Positions 1-6,165 of a stretch of 8,063 nucleotides of DNA are shown in pieces; within the stretch, counting starts at the first letter, position 1, and each line of letters begins with the position of its first letter. Under the pieces are notes generated by a model that saw only the letters and a program-made list of their open reading frames with translations, made no database searches and was not told where the DNA came from. A program made the translations under genes and the position numbers. The stretch spans positions 1-8,063 of the forward strand of contig CAMENQ010000094.1 in the NCBI GenBank assembly GCA_945928585.1, in the 5' to 3' direction. Source of the stretch: an uncultured Roseburia sp. (lineage in GTDB: Bacteria; Bacillota; Clostridia; Lachnospirales; Lachnospiraceae).

Positions 1-42
1 TCAGTAGAAACAACAGAAATCAAAGAAAGTGAGGAAGAATAA
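1..42 (+). CDS. 3' end of an unidentified gene (possible phage holin)
   Basis: Thirteen in-frame codons (SVETTEIKESEEE) run from the window edge to a TAA at 40-42. The tail is highly acidic. Nothing in these residues identifies a family. The gene is followed with almost no gap by a GH25 endolysin, and in clostridial prophages the gene just before the lysin is usually a small holin, so a holin is the first guess from context only. Its last codons also carry the ribosome binding site of the lysozyme gene, so the two genes are probably translated from one message. Confidence 0.5.
   Translation, partial: SVETTEIKESEEE
31..37 (+). promoter_or_regulatory. Ribosome binding site that points to a CTG start
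   Basis: GAGGAAG lies inside the last codons of the upstream gene. It sits 7 nt before CTG at 45 and 4 nt before ATT at 42. No ATG, GTG or TTG occurs in the lysozyme frame between the frame's stop at 30-32 and the conserved N-terminus, so this site supports a non-AUG start. Confidence 0.5.
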
Positions 43-44
43 TT

Positions 45-1115
45 CTGAGAAAATTTGGAGTAGATACAAGCAGATGGCAGGGAGATTTCAATTTTGCTGC
101 TGCAAAAAAGAATGAAGGTGTAGAATTTGCCATTATTAAGATAGGCGGGGGAGATGCAGGACTTTACAAGGACAGTCAGTTTGAGAACAGTTATAAAAAA
201 TGTGAAGCCTGTGGACTTGATAAAGGTGCATATTTCTTTGGACATGCCATGGATATGGAGCAGGCAAAGAAAGAAGCGGATTACCTTATAAGTCTTTTAA
301 AAGGCAAGAAATTTGAATATCCTGTTTTCTACGATGTAGAAGCTGATATGCTGAATATCGGAAAGGAACTGCTTACAAATGTTATTAAGTACATTCTTGG
401 CACATTAGAGTCAGCAGGATACTGGGCAGGATTATATGGCTCATCTGATAATATTCAGTATTACGCTGATGATACACAGCTTACAAAATGGTCACATTGG
501 ATGGCAAAATATTCAGCTTCAGCTCCGGAAATGAAAAGCGGTGCCGAATTACAGATGTGGCAATTCGGAGGAACAACCAATGTTATAAGAAGTAATAAGA
601 TTAACGGAATAACAGTGGATCAGAATTATTGTTATGTTGATTATCCTGCAATGATAAAGTCAAGCGGATTAAATGGTTATCCAAAATCGCAGAATGTAAC
701 GGTTTCAAAGCCGGATATAATTTATGCAGTAAAGACAGCTAATGGATGGCTTACTAAGGTTAAAAATACAGAAGATTATGCAGGTCTTGAAAATATGCCA
801 GCAGTTGCTGTTATGATGAAACTTTCAGATGGTACACCACTTAAGTACAGAGCACATACAGGCGGAAGATGGCTTGACTGGGTTACAGGATATGACAAAA
901 ACGATTATTACAATGGCTATGCCGGCGATGGAAAGACACCTATAGATGCCATAGAAATAAAGTGTGATAAGTACAATATACAGTATAAAGTATCGTCCGT
1001 AGCAGACGGAACAATATATTACGCAACAGTAAGTGACAATACCGTATCCGGAAGCGAAAGCTACGCAGGAGTTTTCGGCAAGCCTGTGGACAAGTTTATG
1101 GCATGGCTCGAATAG
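45..1115 (+). CDS. GH25 lysozyme (phage-type endolysin) with C-terminal wall-binding-like region
   Basis: This is a muramidase predicted to cut the N-acetylmuramic acid to N-acetylglucosamine bond of peptidoglycan. Read from CTG at 45 it has 356 residues. The N-terminus RKFGVDTSRWQGDF is the typical GH25 opening with its conserved Asp (about residue 7). YDVEAD at about 96-101 carries the catalytic D-x-E pair, and VDQNYCYVDYP near 192-201 ends the barrel. From about residue 225 on there is a Trp/Gly/Asp-rich region with one clear copy (YRAHTGGRWLDWVTGY, then NGYAGDGKTPIDAIEI) and a weaker copy before it. This resembles the hydrophobic-W (ChW) repeats or other wall-binding modules of clostridial lysins. 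No signal peptide is visible, which fits holin-dependent export. The start is chosen because the first in-frame ATG (249) would delete the beginning of the barrel including a conserved Asp. The CTG start could be real or a base error for ATG. The family call is very secure; the phage origin is inferred. Confidence 0.9.
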   Translation: MRKFGVDTSRWQGDFNFAAAKKNEGVEFAIIKIGGGDAGLYKDSQFENSYKKCEACGLDKGAYFFGHAMDMEQAKKEADYLISLLKGKKFEYPVFYDVEADMLNIGKELLTNVIKYILGTLESAGYWAGLYGSSDNIQYYADDTQLTKWSHWMAKYSASAPEMKSGAELQMWQFGGTTNVIRSNKINGITVDQNYCYVDYPAMIKSSGLNGYPKSQNVTVSKPDIIYAVKTANGWLTKVKNTEDYAGLENMPAVAVMMKLSDGTPLKYRAHTGGRWLDWVTGYDKNDYYNGYAGDGKTPIDAIEIKCDKYNIQYKVSSVADGTIYYATVSDNTVSGSESYAGVFGKPVDKFMAWLE

Positions 1116-1122
1116 ATAATCA

Positions 1123-1139
1123 ACAGTAAAAATTACTGT
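1123..1139 (+). repeat. 7-bp perfect hairpin after the lysozyme gene
   Basis: ACAGTAA and TTACTGT flank a 3-nt AAA loop, 8 bases after the lysozyme stop. There is no T-run behind it, so it is a poor intrinsic terminator. It lies exactly between the phage-like gene and the GH18 remnant and could be a transcript-end hairpin or a recombination scar. Confidence 0.35.
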
Positions 1140-1149
1140 ATAACATCTA

Positions 1150-1587
1150 TGGTAATATACATACGGACCACCAATGGCAGTAGCCCCTATAAATATGGTA
1201 CGCAGAGTGGTAGAATATGCCGTAACGGAAATCGACAACAGAAAAATAGATATGGGCATACCAAATTACGGCTATGACTGGCCGCTGCCCTTTGTAAGAG
1301 GAGAGACAAAGGCCACCACAATAGGCAATATCGAAGCAGTGCAGATAGCAATAAACAACAACGCTGTTATTTTGTTTGATGAAACAGCACAATCCCCCTA
1401 TTTCAGATATTTTAAAGACGGAGTGGAGCATGAGGTGTGGTTTGAGGATGTCAGAAGTCTTGACGCCAAATTTGATTTAATAGAGGAATTTAATTTAAGG
1501 GGAGCAGGCTACTGGCAGATAATGCAATGGTTCAGACAAAACTGGGAGCTTTTGAAATACAGGTTTAATATAATGAAGAGGATTTAA
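1150..1587 (+). pseudogene. C-terminal remnant of a GH18 spore-cortex-lytic-type glycosidase (YaaH/SleL-like)
   Basis: The longest open stretch from an ATG is 1174-1587 (137 residues), but family-like codons continue upstream of that ATG. The codons before it read Y-T-Y-G-P-P (1156-1173), preceded by a stop at 1153 and a Trp codon at 1150, where GH18 proteins of this group have W-G-Y-T-Y-G-P-P. Downstream, MAVAPINMVRRV, MGIPNYGYDWPLPFV, AQSPYFRY, EHEVWFEDVRS and LRGAGYWQ match the C-terminal third of the YaaH/SleL-type GH18 barrel. These enzymes are cortex peptidoglycan N-acetylglucosaminidases acting at spore germination, usually a little over 400 residues long. The catalytic D-x-x-D-x-E segment and any LysM repeats would lie in the missing 5' part. 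No ribosome binding site precedes 1174. It is best read as a dead gene fragment left at a prophage or rearrangement edge. Confidence 0.8.
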
Positions 1588-1618
1588 AAACAATAGTTTA
1601 TAATGGAATATTATTATT

Positions 1619-1646
1619 GAAAATCATACACTATTGAATGATTTTT
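1619..1646 (+). terminator. Weak candidate terminator before the GntR operon
   Basis: AAAATCAT at 1620-1627 and ATGATTTT at 1638-1645 form a perfect 8-bp stem around a 10-nt loop, with a G-T pair outside and a short T-run on the right side. The stem is AT-rich and therefore weak. It lies where a terminator for the lysozyme/GH18 side would be expected. Confidence 0.3.
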
Positions 1647-1679
1647 GAAATGATGATATTAAAATGTTACAAATAAAGA

Positions 1680-1708
1680 TTGACATATTGTATTATTTGT
1701 ATTACAAT
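1680..1708 (+). promoter_or_regulatory. Sigma-A promoter of the GntR-ABC operon
   Basis: TTGACA at 1680-1685, a 17-nt spacer and TACAAT at 1703-1708 form an almost perfect vegetative promoter. Transcription should start near 1715, giving a leader of about 48 nt. The spacer and -10 box are covered by a long inverted repeat, so the promoter is probably strong but repressed. Confidence 0.85.
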
Positions 1709-1729
1709 CGGTAATACAAATAATACAAT
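1687..1729 (+). promoter_or_regulatory. Operator: perfect 19-bp inverted repeat over the -10 box
   Basis: ATTGTATTATTTGTATTAC (1687-1705) is followed by a 5-nt spacer and its exact reverse complement (1711-1729). The centre falls at 1708, the last base of the -10 box, so a bound dimer would block RNA polymerase. YtrA-type GntR regulators are known to bind a long palindrome in their own promoter, and the first gene downstream encodes such a regulator. Autoregulation is therefore the simplest reading. Confidence 0.8.
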
Positions 1730-1762
1730 GATTTTGGCAAAAAGCAAAGGAAGGCGAGAGGT

Positions 1763-2155
1763 ATGCTGCTTACATTAGATTTTTCCAGTGATATACCTAT
1801 ATATGTGCAGATTAGAAATGAGATAGTACAGGCTATAGGAGACGGAAGACTTAAAGATGGAGAAAGACTTCCTACAGTAAGGGCACTGGCAGCAGAGGCA
1901 GGCATAAACTCAATGACTGTAAACAAAGCATATAAGATGCTAAAACTGGAAGGGTATATTATTACAGACAGAAGAAACGGTGCTGCAGTTCACCTAAGTA
2001 AAAACGAAGATAACAATATGCCGGAGGAACTTGAGGACAAGATTGGGCTTGTGGTGGCAGAGGTTAAGGCTAAGGGAGTTACCATTGACAGACTTGTTGC
2101 ATATATAAGAGAAATCTATGGTGCAGATAATAAAGATAAAGAGGGGGAAGAGTAA
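1763..2155 (+). CDS. GntR-family transcriptional regulator, YtrA subfamily
   Basis: This DNA-binding repressor has 130 residues, the short length typical of the YtrA subfamily, which has a small helical tail in place of a large ligand domain. Residues 10-75 form the GntR winged helix-turn-helix: PIYVQIRNEIVQAIGDGRL, then LPTVRALAAEAGINSMTVNKAY (recognition region about 41-62), then the wing LEGYIITDRRNGAAV. The remaining 55 residues are helical and acidic and probably mediate dimerisation. The start is set by AGGAAGG at 1748-1754, 8 nt upstream. Its TAA shares one base with the ATG of the next gene (TAATG), so the two are translationally coupled. It most likely represses its own operon through the palindrome upstream, and relief of repression would raise the downstream ABC genes. 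How it senses a signal is not visible, since no ligand pocket domain is present. Confidence 0.92.
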   Translation: MLLTLDFSSDIPIYVQIRNEIVQAIGDGRLKDGERLPTVRALAAEAGINSMTVNKAYKMLKLEGYIITDRRNGAAVHLSKNEDNNMPEELEDKIGLVVAEVKAKGVTIDRLVAYIREIYGADNKDKEGEE

Positions 2156-3555
2156 TGGGAATGAAAATACTTATGGGCTGTGTATGTATTCTGCCTATGA
2201 TGCTGATATTTTATGGCATAATGTATTTTGAGGGTAAGCCGAAGGGAAACATTTTGTTTGGCGTAACTTTATGGCAGGAAGCCTTTGAGGATGAAAAAAT
2301 AAAGCAGATGCAAAAACTCTACAAAAAAAGGCTTTTGCTTATAAATATTATGACCATTGCACTGTTTGTGGCAGGATGTATTCCAAAGAGAGAATCCATA
2401 AGCATGTCCATATTTATGATGCTGATACTTGTTATAATTATAGCGTATTTTATTCCATTTGCCATAGCAAACAGGCAGCTTACATCATATAAGCTGACAG
2501 CAAATCAGACAAACGGGACACCGGTATCAGGTGAAAAGATTGCAGTAGACATAAAGGCAGTGGCAAACAGGGAGCCTGTTATGTTTAAAAAGACAGGACT
2601 TGCAGGTATGATTGCAGGTATTATACCCGTTATACTGGAGATAATTATTGGTACAAGCAGTGATATGAAAGGGTATAATCTTCTCGTAGTAGGAGTTTTA
2701 AGTTCAGTTGGCATTATTATGTTTTGCATGTTGTTTGTATACAGCAGAATGAAAACCGACATTGTAAGTACGGACAGTGCAGTAAATATTCAGGTTACAA
2801 GAGTCAGAAATTATCAGCTAAGCAGAATGAGTGTCATATTCATATGGGTAAATACAATTTTTACATTTTATATATGGATAAGAATGTGGGCAGATTACGT
2901 AAAAGTGACAGAGATTGTTATTGTATCTCTTATTTATGTGATTATCGTTATGGCAGCGATAATTGTGGCTCAGATAAAAATCCGGAAGGCAGAAGACAAA
3001 TACAAAGGAGAATACATATCAGAAGCAGATGATGACAGATACTGGCTGTGGGGAATGGTGTATTACAATAAAAATGACAAAAGCTTTATGGTAAATAAAC
3101 GAACAGGCATTGGAACTACCATCAATATGGCAAAGCCGGCTGGCAAGATAATGATGGCCGTAGTGGGTATTATAGTTGCGCTTAGCATAATAGGCAGTTC
3201 TATCTGGATGATACTGCTGGATTTTACGCCAGTATCACTGACTATAGAGCAGGGGAAGCTTGTTTCAAACCAGATTGGCAATGAGTATACCATAAACCTA
3301 AATGCCATAACGAAGGCAGAACTTGTAGATGAACTTCCTGATATGAGCAAGCGTGTCGGTACAGGCATGGACACATTATATAAAGGCTTATGGAGGGAAA
3401 AGGATGGTACAGACTGTCAGGTATGTGTGAGAATAAACGGAGGCTGTTACATAAAAATTGAAACAGTGTCAGGGAGATATTACTTAAATGATGAGGATAA
3501 AAGTGACACTAAAGAATTATATGACATGCTTACCGATTATATAGAAAATAAATAG
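2155..3555 (+). CDS. Polytopic membrane protein with DUF5808-like motif
   Basis: The protein has 466 residues with about eight predicted membrane helices: roughly 4-24, 59-76, 83-104, 149-166, 175-196, 227-247, 253-274 and 332-354. Between the last two, residues 294-325 (DRYWLWGMVYYNKND, then KRTGIGTTINMAKP) match the pattern of the DUF5808 domain as I know it: an aromatic-rich stretch, Tyr-Tyr-Asn, Lys-Arg, Gly-x-Gly and Thr-x-Asn. The last 110 residues form a soluble domain with alternating beta-type strands (VSLTIEQGKLV, YTINLNAITKAELV, GGCYIKIETVSGRYYLN), reminiscent of a bacterial PH-like fold. Proteins of this sort often follow YtrA-type regulators and precede ABC genes in Firmicutes. 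Function is unknown; a role in sensing the substrate or assisting the transporter is inferred from position only. It starts inside the regulator's stop codon, with purine-rich GAGGGGGAAGAG just before it. Confidence 0.8.
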   Translation: MGMKILMGCVCILPMMLIFYGIMYFEGKPKGNILFGVTLWQEAFEDEKIKQMQKLYKKRLLLINIMTIALFVAGCIPKRESISMSIFMMLILVIIIAYFIPFAIANRQLTSYKLTANQTNGTPVSGEKIAVDIKAVANREPVMFKKTGLAGMIAGIIPVILEIIIGTSSDMKGYNLLVVGVLSSVGIIMFCMLFVYSRMKTDIVSTDSAVNIQVTRVRNYQLSRMSVIFIWVNTIFTFYIWIRMWADYVKVTEIVIVSLIYVIIVMAAIIVAQIKIRKAEDKYKGEYISEADDDRYWLWGMVYYNKNDKSFMVNKRTGIGTTINMAKPAGKIMMAVVGIIVALSIIGSSIWMILLDFTPVSLTIEQGKLVSNQIGNEYTINLNAITKAELVDELPDMSKRVGTGMDTLYKGLWREKDGTDCQVCVRINGGCYIKIETVSGRYYLNDEDKSDTKELYDMLTDYIENK

Positions 3556-3585
3556 AAAACAAAAAATAGCAAACAGAAAGGACAT

Positions 3586-3597
3586 ATGAAAATATGA
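3586..3597 (+). other. Three-codon mini-ORF overlapping the ABC ATPase start
   Basis: The best ribosome binding site here (AGAAAGGA, 3575-3582) is only 3 nt from an ATG at 3586 that reads Met-Lys-Ile-stop. The TGA of this mini-ORF overlaps the ATG of the ATPase at 3594 in another frame. This may be chance, or it may allow reinitiation at the ATPase start. Confidence 0.2.
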
Positions 3598-4319
3598 TTG
3601 AATTAACAAATGTAACAAAAATTTATGGTGGAACTAAAGCCGCAGTAGACCATCTGAACCTTACAATTGACGATGGACAGATACTTGCCTATATTGGTCC
3701 CAACGGTGCGGGAAAATCCACCACATTGAAGATGATGACAGGCATTATATCATCTACGGAAGGCACAATAAAAATAAATGGTTATGATATTTCAAAGGAA
3801 CCGCTGGAAGCAAAAAAACAGTTTGGTTTTGTTCCGGACAGTCCTGATATGTTTTTAAGGCTTAAGGGAATAGAATATCTTAATTTTATGGCTGATATAT
3901 ATGAAGTGCCTGAAGAAGTAAGAGATGAAAGAATAAATAAATATGCCGAAAAATTTGAAATGACAAAGGCACTGGGAGATAAAATATTAAGCTACTCCCA
4001 TGGTATGAGACAAAAAATAGTTCTTATGGGAGCCTTAATGCATAATCCGTCAGTGTGGATACTTGATGAACCTCTTACAGGTCTTGATCCTAAATCATCT
4101 TATGCACTTAAGGAAATGATGAAAGAGCATGCAGCAGCAGGGAACACAGTTATTTTTTCCACACACGTGCTTGAAGTTGCAGAAAAATTATGTGATAAGG
4201 TAGCCATCATAAATCATGGAACACTTGTATACAATGGAACTCTTGAGGAACTTAAGGAGACTAATGAAGGCTCACTTGAGGAAATATTCCTAAAGCTTAC
4301 AGGAGGAATAACTGAATGA
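3594..4319 (+). CDS. ABC transporter ATP-binding protein (ABC-2 type)
   Basis: This 241-residue nucleotide-binding subunit powers the permease encoded next. All core motifs are present: Walker A GPNGAGKST (35-43), signature SYSHGMRQK (133-141, a degenerate LSGGQ), Walker B VWILDEP (154-160), D-loop GLDP (163-166) and switch His 191 in STHVLE. The Q-loop position reads FVPDSPD (79-85), with Asp instead of Gln, a substitution seen in ABC-2 type exporters of the BcrA/YtrB kind. The start at 3594 keeps the usual IELTNVTKIYGG opening. An upstream ATG at 3586 is out of frame. The gene lies 38 bp after the membrane protein gene and overlaps the permease gene by four bases (ATGA), a strong sign of a fixed ATPase-permease pair. 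Co-regulation by the YtrA-type repressor suggests a response to a cell-wall antibiotic or peptide, but the substrate is not readable. Confidence 0.95.
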   Translation: MIELTNVTKIYGGTKAAVDHLNLTIDDGQILAYIGPNGAGKSTTLKMMTGIISSTEGTIKINGYDISKEPLEAKKQFGFVPDSPDMFLRLKGIEYLNFMADIYEVPEEVRDERINKYAEKFEMTKALGDKILSYSHGMRQKIVLMGALMHNPSVWILDEPLTGLDPKSSYALKEMMKEHAAAGNTVIFSTHVLEVAEKLCDKVAIINHGTLVYNGTLEELKETNEGSLEEIFLKLTGGITE

Positions 4320-6025
4320 GAAAATTTATTATATTAACGAAAGTACTTCTAAAATCAGGCTTTGGAAATATGGATTATGATGAAGGAAAGAAAAAGAAAA
4401 ACAGTAAATTAAAAAAATCTGCCCTTTATATATTTTTGGGCATATGTATGATACCATTTGTGGGAATGTTAGGATATCTGGGATATTCCGGTTATAATCT
4501 GCTTGAAAACTTAAACACAGATATTATTATAGGGCTGGCCTGTATGGCAGGAGTTTTTATGTCCTTCTTTGGCGGAATGACTATATGCGTAGGTATATTT
4601 TTCAATTCATCAGATACGGAATTTCTGCTTCCTATGCCATTTACAGCGGAGCAGATAGTAGGAGCAAAGTTTACAACTATGTATTTCTACACTATGCTTA
4701 CAGATTTGCTTTTTGTTCCGCCTGTATTTATCGGCTATGGTATAGCAGGAAAATGCGGTGCAGCATACTGGATTATGGCGTTGTTAGTTTCGGTTATACT
4801 TCCTGTTACTCCACTGATATATGGAAGTATTATATCAATGGTTCTTATCAGAGTATTTAAAAAAGCAAGAAATAAAGATTTCCTAACCGTTATATCTTCA
4901 GTATTTGCACTGGTTTTGGTTATTGTCATAAATGTATTTACACAGTCTATGGAAAATACAACTGATGCGGAGATGATAAATGTAATTATAACAAAGGGAA
5001 ATTCCATAGTAGACATAATGAGTACTGTTTTTCCAAATACCATACTGGCTGAAAAGGCAGTTTGCGATGGAAATTTCCTTATGCTTGTACTTTATTTATT
5101 GTCAGCACTGGCATTTATTGCGATATTCATATTGATAGCAAGACTTGTATACATTAATTCGGTTGTGGAAATGTCCCAGACAAAATCAAAGAGCAAGGCA
5201 ATAACAAGTGAGCAGATGTCAAAAGCAGTAAGAAAAAGTTCCCAGATAAAGGCATATGTTGTAAAGGAATTGAAACTTGCTTTCAGAACACCTATATATT
5301 TTATGAACTGTATAATGTTATCTGTAATATGGCCGGTGATTCTTCTTATACCGATGCTTGCAAATGTATTTAAGGACAGTGGAGAAGCCTCAGGTGCAGA
5401 GGGAGAAACGTCAGTTATGCAGATGCTTACACAGCATCCGGAGGTGCTGGCAGGAATATGTATGTTGGCTGTATTCGGTCTTACAGTGCTGGCAGTATCC
5501 TTTAGTATGCTTAACAATACAGCAGTTTCAAGAGAAGGCAAAAATGTTATATTCATGAAATATATACCGATGAGCTATGAAAAACAGCTTTTGTCAAAGG
5601 TTCTGCCCGGAATACTTCTTACACTTGTGACAGGTACAGGATATTCCGCTATAGCTATAGTGGCAGCTGTTACGGTATTTGACATATCTATACCTCCATT
5701 GGCTATAATTTTGTCACTTATTATAAGTGTTTTAACGTGCGTATTATTTAATTTTGTAGAGATAGTATCCGACATTATAAAACCAAAACTTGACTGGCAG
5801 ACGGAACAGGCTGCAGTCAAACAGAATATAGTAGCAATAGTGCCAATGTTTATAGTTATTATAGTAGGTGTGTTAATATGTATAGGCGGGTTTAAGTTAT
5901 ATACTGTTGCTGAGATTGGAATATATGCAGTAGGGGGGATTTTGATAGGACTGCTTGCAGTTTTAGGATTTGTTTTCTACAGACTTGACATATGTCTTGC
6001 AAGAAAGTATTTTCCTAAATATTAG
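4316..6025 (+). CDS. ABC transporter permease, about 12 membrane helices
   Basis: This 569-residue integral membrane subunit pairs with the ATPase whose stop codon it overlaps. AGGAGG at 4301-4306 lies 9 nt before the ATG. Hydrophobic segments occur near residues 36-57, 70-95, 120-142, 151-176, 190-208, 254-276, 328-349, 376-396, 429-450, 459-483, 505-526 and 535-556. They form two six-helix halves joined by a Lys/Ser-rich loop (about 285-312). The start of the second half, VVKELKLAFRTPIYFMN (315-331), and the repeat of a similar amphipathic entry helix at the N-terminus (FIILTKVLLKSGFG) suggest an internal duplication, so one polypeptide may supply both halves of the pore. A long extracytoplasmic loop lies between helices 7 and 8 (about 350-375). 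It is a large ABC-2-like permease; export, or ATP-driven removal of an antibiotic from its target, is more likely than uptake, since no binding protein is encoded here. The stop codon falls in the first unit of an 8-bp tandem repeat. Confidence 0.88.
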   Translation: MRKFIILTKVLLKSGFGNMDYDEGKKKKNSKLKKSALYIFLGICMIPFVGMLGYLGYSGYNLLENLNTDIIIGLACMAGVFMSFFGGMTICVGIFFNSSDTEFLLPMPFTAEQIVGAKFTTMYFYTMLTDLLFVPPVFIGYGIAGKCGAAYWIMALLVSVILPVTPLIYGSIISMVLIRVFKKARNKDFLTVISSVFALVLVIVINVFTQSMENTTDAEMINVIITKGNSIVDIMSTVFPNTILAEKAVCDGNFLMLVLYLLSALAFIAIFILIARLVYINSVVEMSQTKSKSKAITSEQMSKAVRKSSQIKAYVVKELKLAFRTPIYFMNCIMLSVIWPVILLIPMLANVFKDSGEASGAEGETSVMQMLTQHPEVLAGICMLAVFGLTVLAVSFSMLNNTAVSREGKNVIFMKYIPMSYEKQLLSKVLPGILLTLVTGTGYSAIAIVAAVTVFDISIPPLAIILSLIISVLTCVLFNFVEIVSDIIKPKLDWQTEQAAVKQNIVAIVPMFIVIIVGVLICIGGFKLYTVAEIGIYAVGGILIGLLAVLGFVFYRLDICLARKYFPKY

Positions 6026-6060
6026 GATATTAGGATATTAGGATATTAGGATATTAGGAT
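6021..6060 (+). repeat. Five perfect tandem copies of an 8-bp repeat (ATTAGGAT)
   Basis: ATTAGGAT is repeated five times without change, and a partial TAGG follows. The first unit supplies the TAG stop of the permease gene, so changes in copy number would not alter the protein. The array is probably made by replication slippage and could vary between strains. Confidence 0.95.
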
Positions 6061-6151
6061 TAGGGCAGCACCATAATACCGGCACCATTACAGAAACACC
6101 GCGAAGGATACAGACTCAGACCTTATGATTTCAAGACCTTCTGCTGCCCTA
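6061..6151. repeat. 91-bp element with perfect 10-bp terminal inverted repeats
   Basis: TAGGGCAGCA at 6061-6070 is the exact reverse complement of 6142-6151. An inner pair, GAAGG (6103-6107) with CCTTC (6137-6141), stacks directly against the right arm. The interior also holds two AGACCTT copies (6118-6124 and 6134-6140). It fills the gap between two convergent genes and is GC-richer than its surroundings. It could be a small non-autonomous transposable element (MITE), a palindromic interspersed repeat or a structured RNA. No T-run follows either arm, so it is not a typical intrinsic terminator, and no clear target duplication is seen. Confidence 0.5.
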
Positions 6152-6165
6152 TTTCACCCCGTGCA

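Noticed and set aside
249..1115. ATG at 249 as the lysozyme start
   Set aside because: It would remove 68 residues that include the conserved GH25 N-terminal motif with Asp, and no ribosome binding site precedes it.
825..1431. Minus-strand open frames opposite the lysozyme and GH18 remnant
   Set aside because: They mirror strong plus-strand coding sequence, have Tyr/Cys/Val-rich shadow composition and no ribosome binding sites.
2505..3374. Open frames on both strands inside the membrane protein gene
   Set aside because: They are out-of-frame or antisense reflections of a clear 466-residue coding region.
4585..5820. Open frames on both strands inside the permease gene
   Set aside because: They show no family features and no start signals, and overlap the secure permease frame.
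6021..6060. CRISPR array
   Set aside because: The units are 8 bp and directly abutting, with no spacers and no cas genes.
6061..6151. Bidirectional intrinsic terminator
   Set aside because: The arms are 71 nt apart and neither side is followed by a T-run; kept instead as an unclassified inverted-repeat element.
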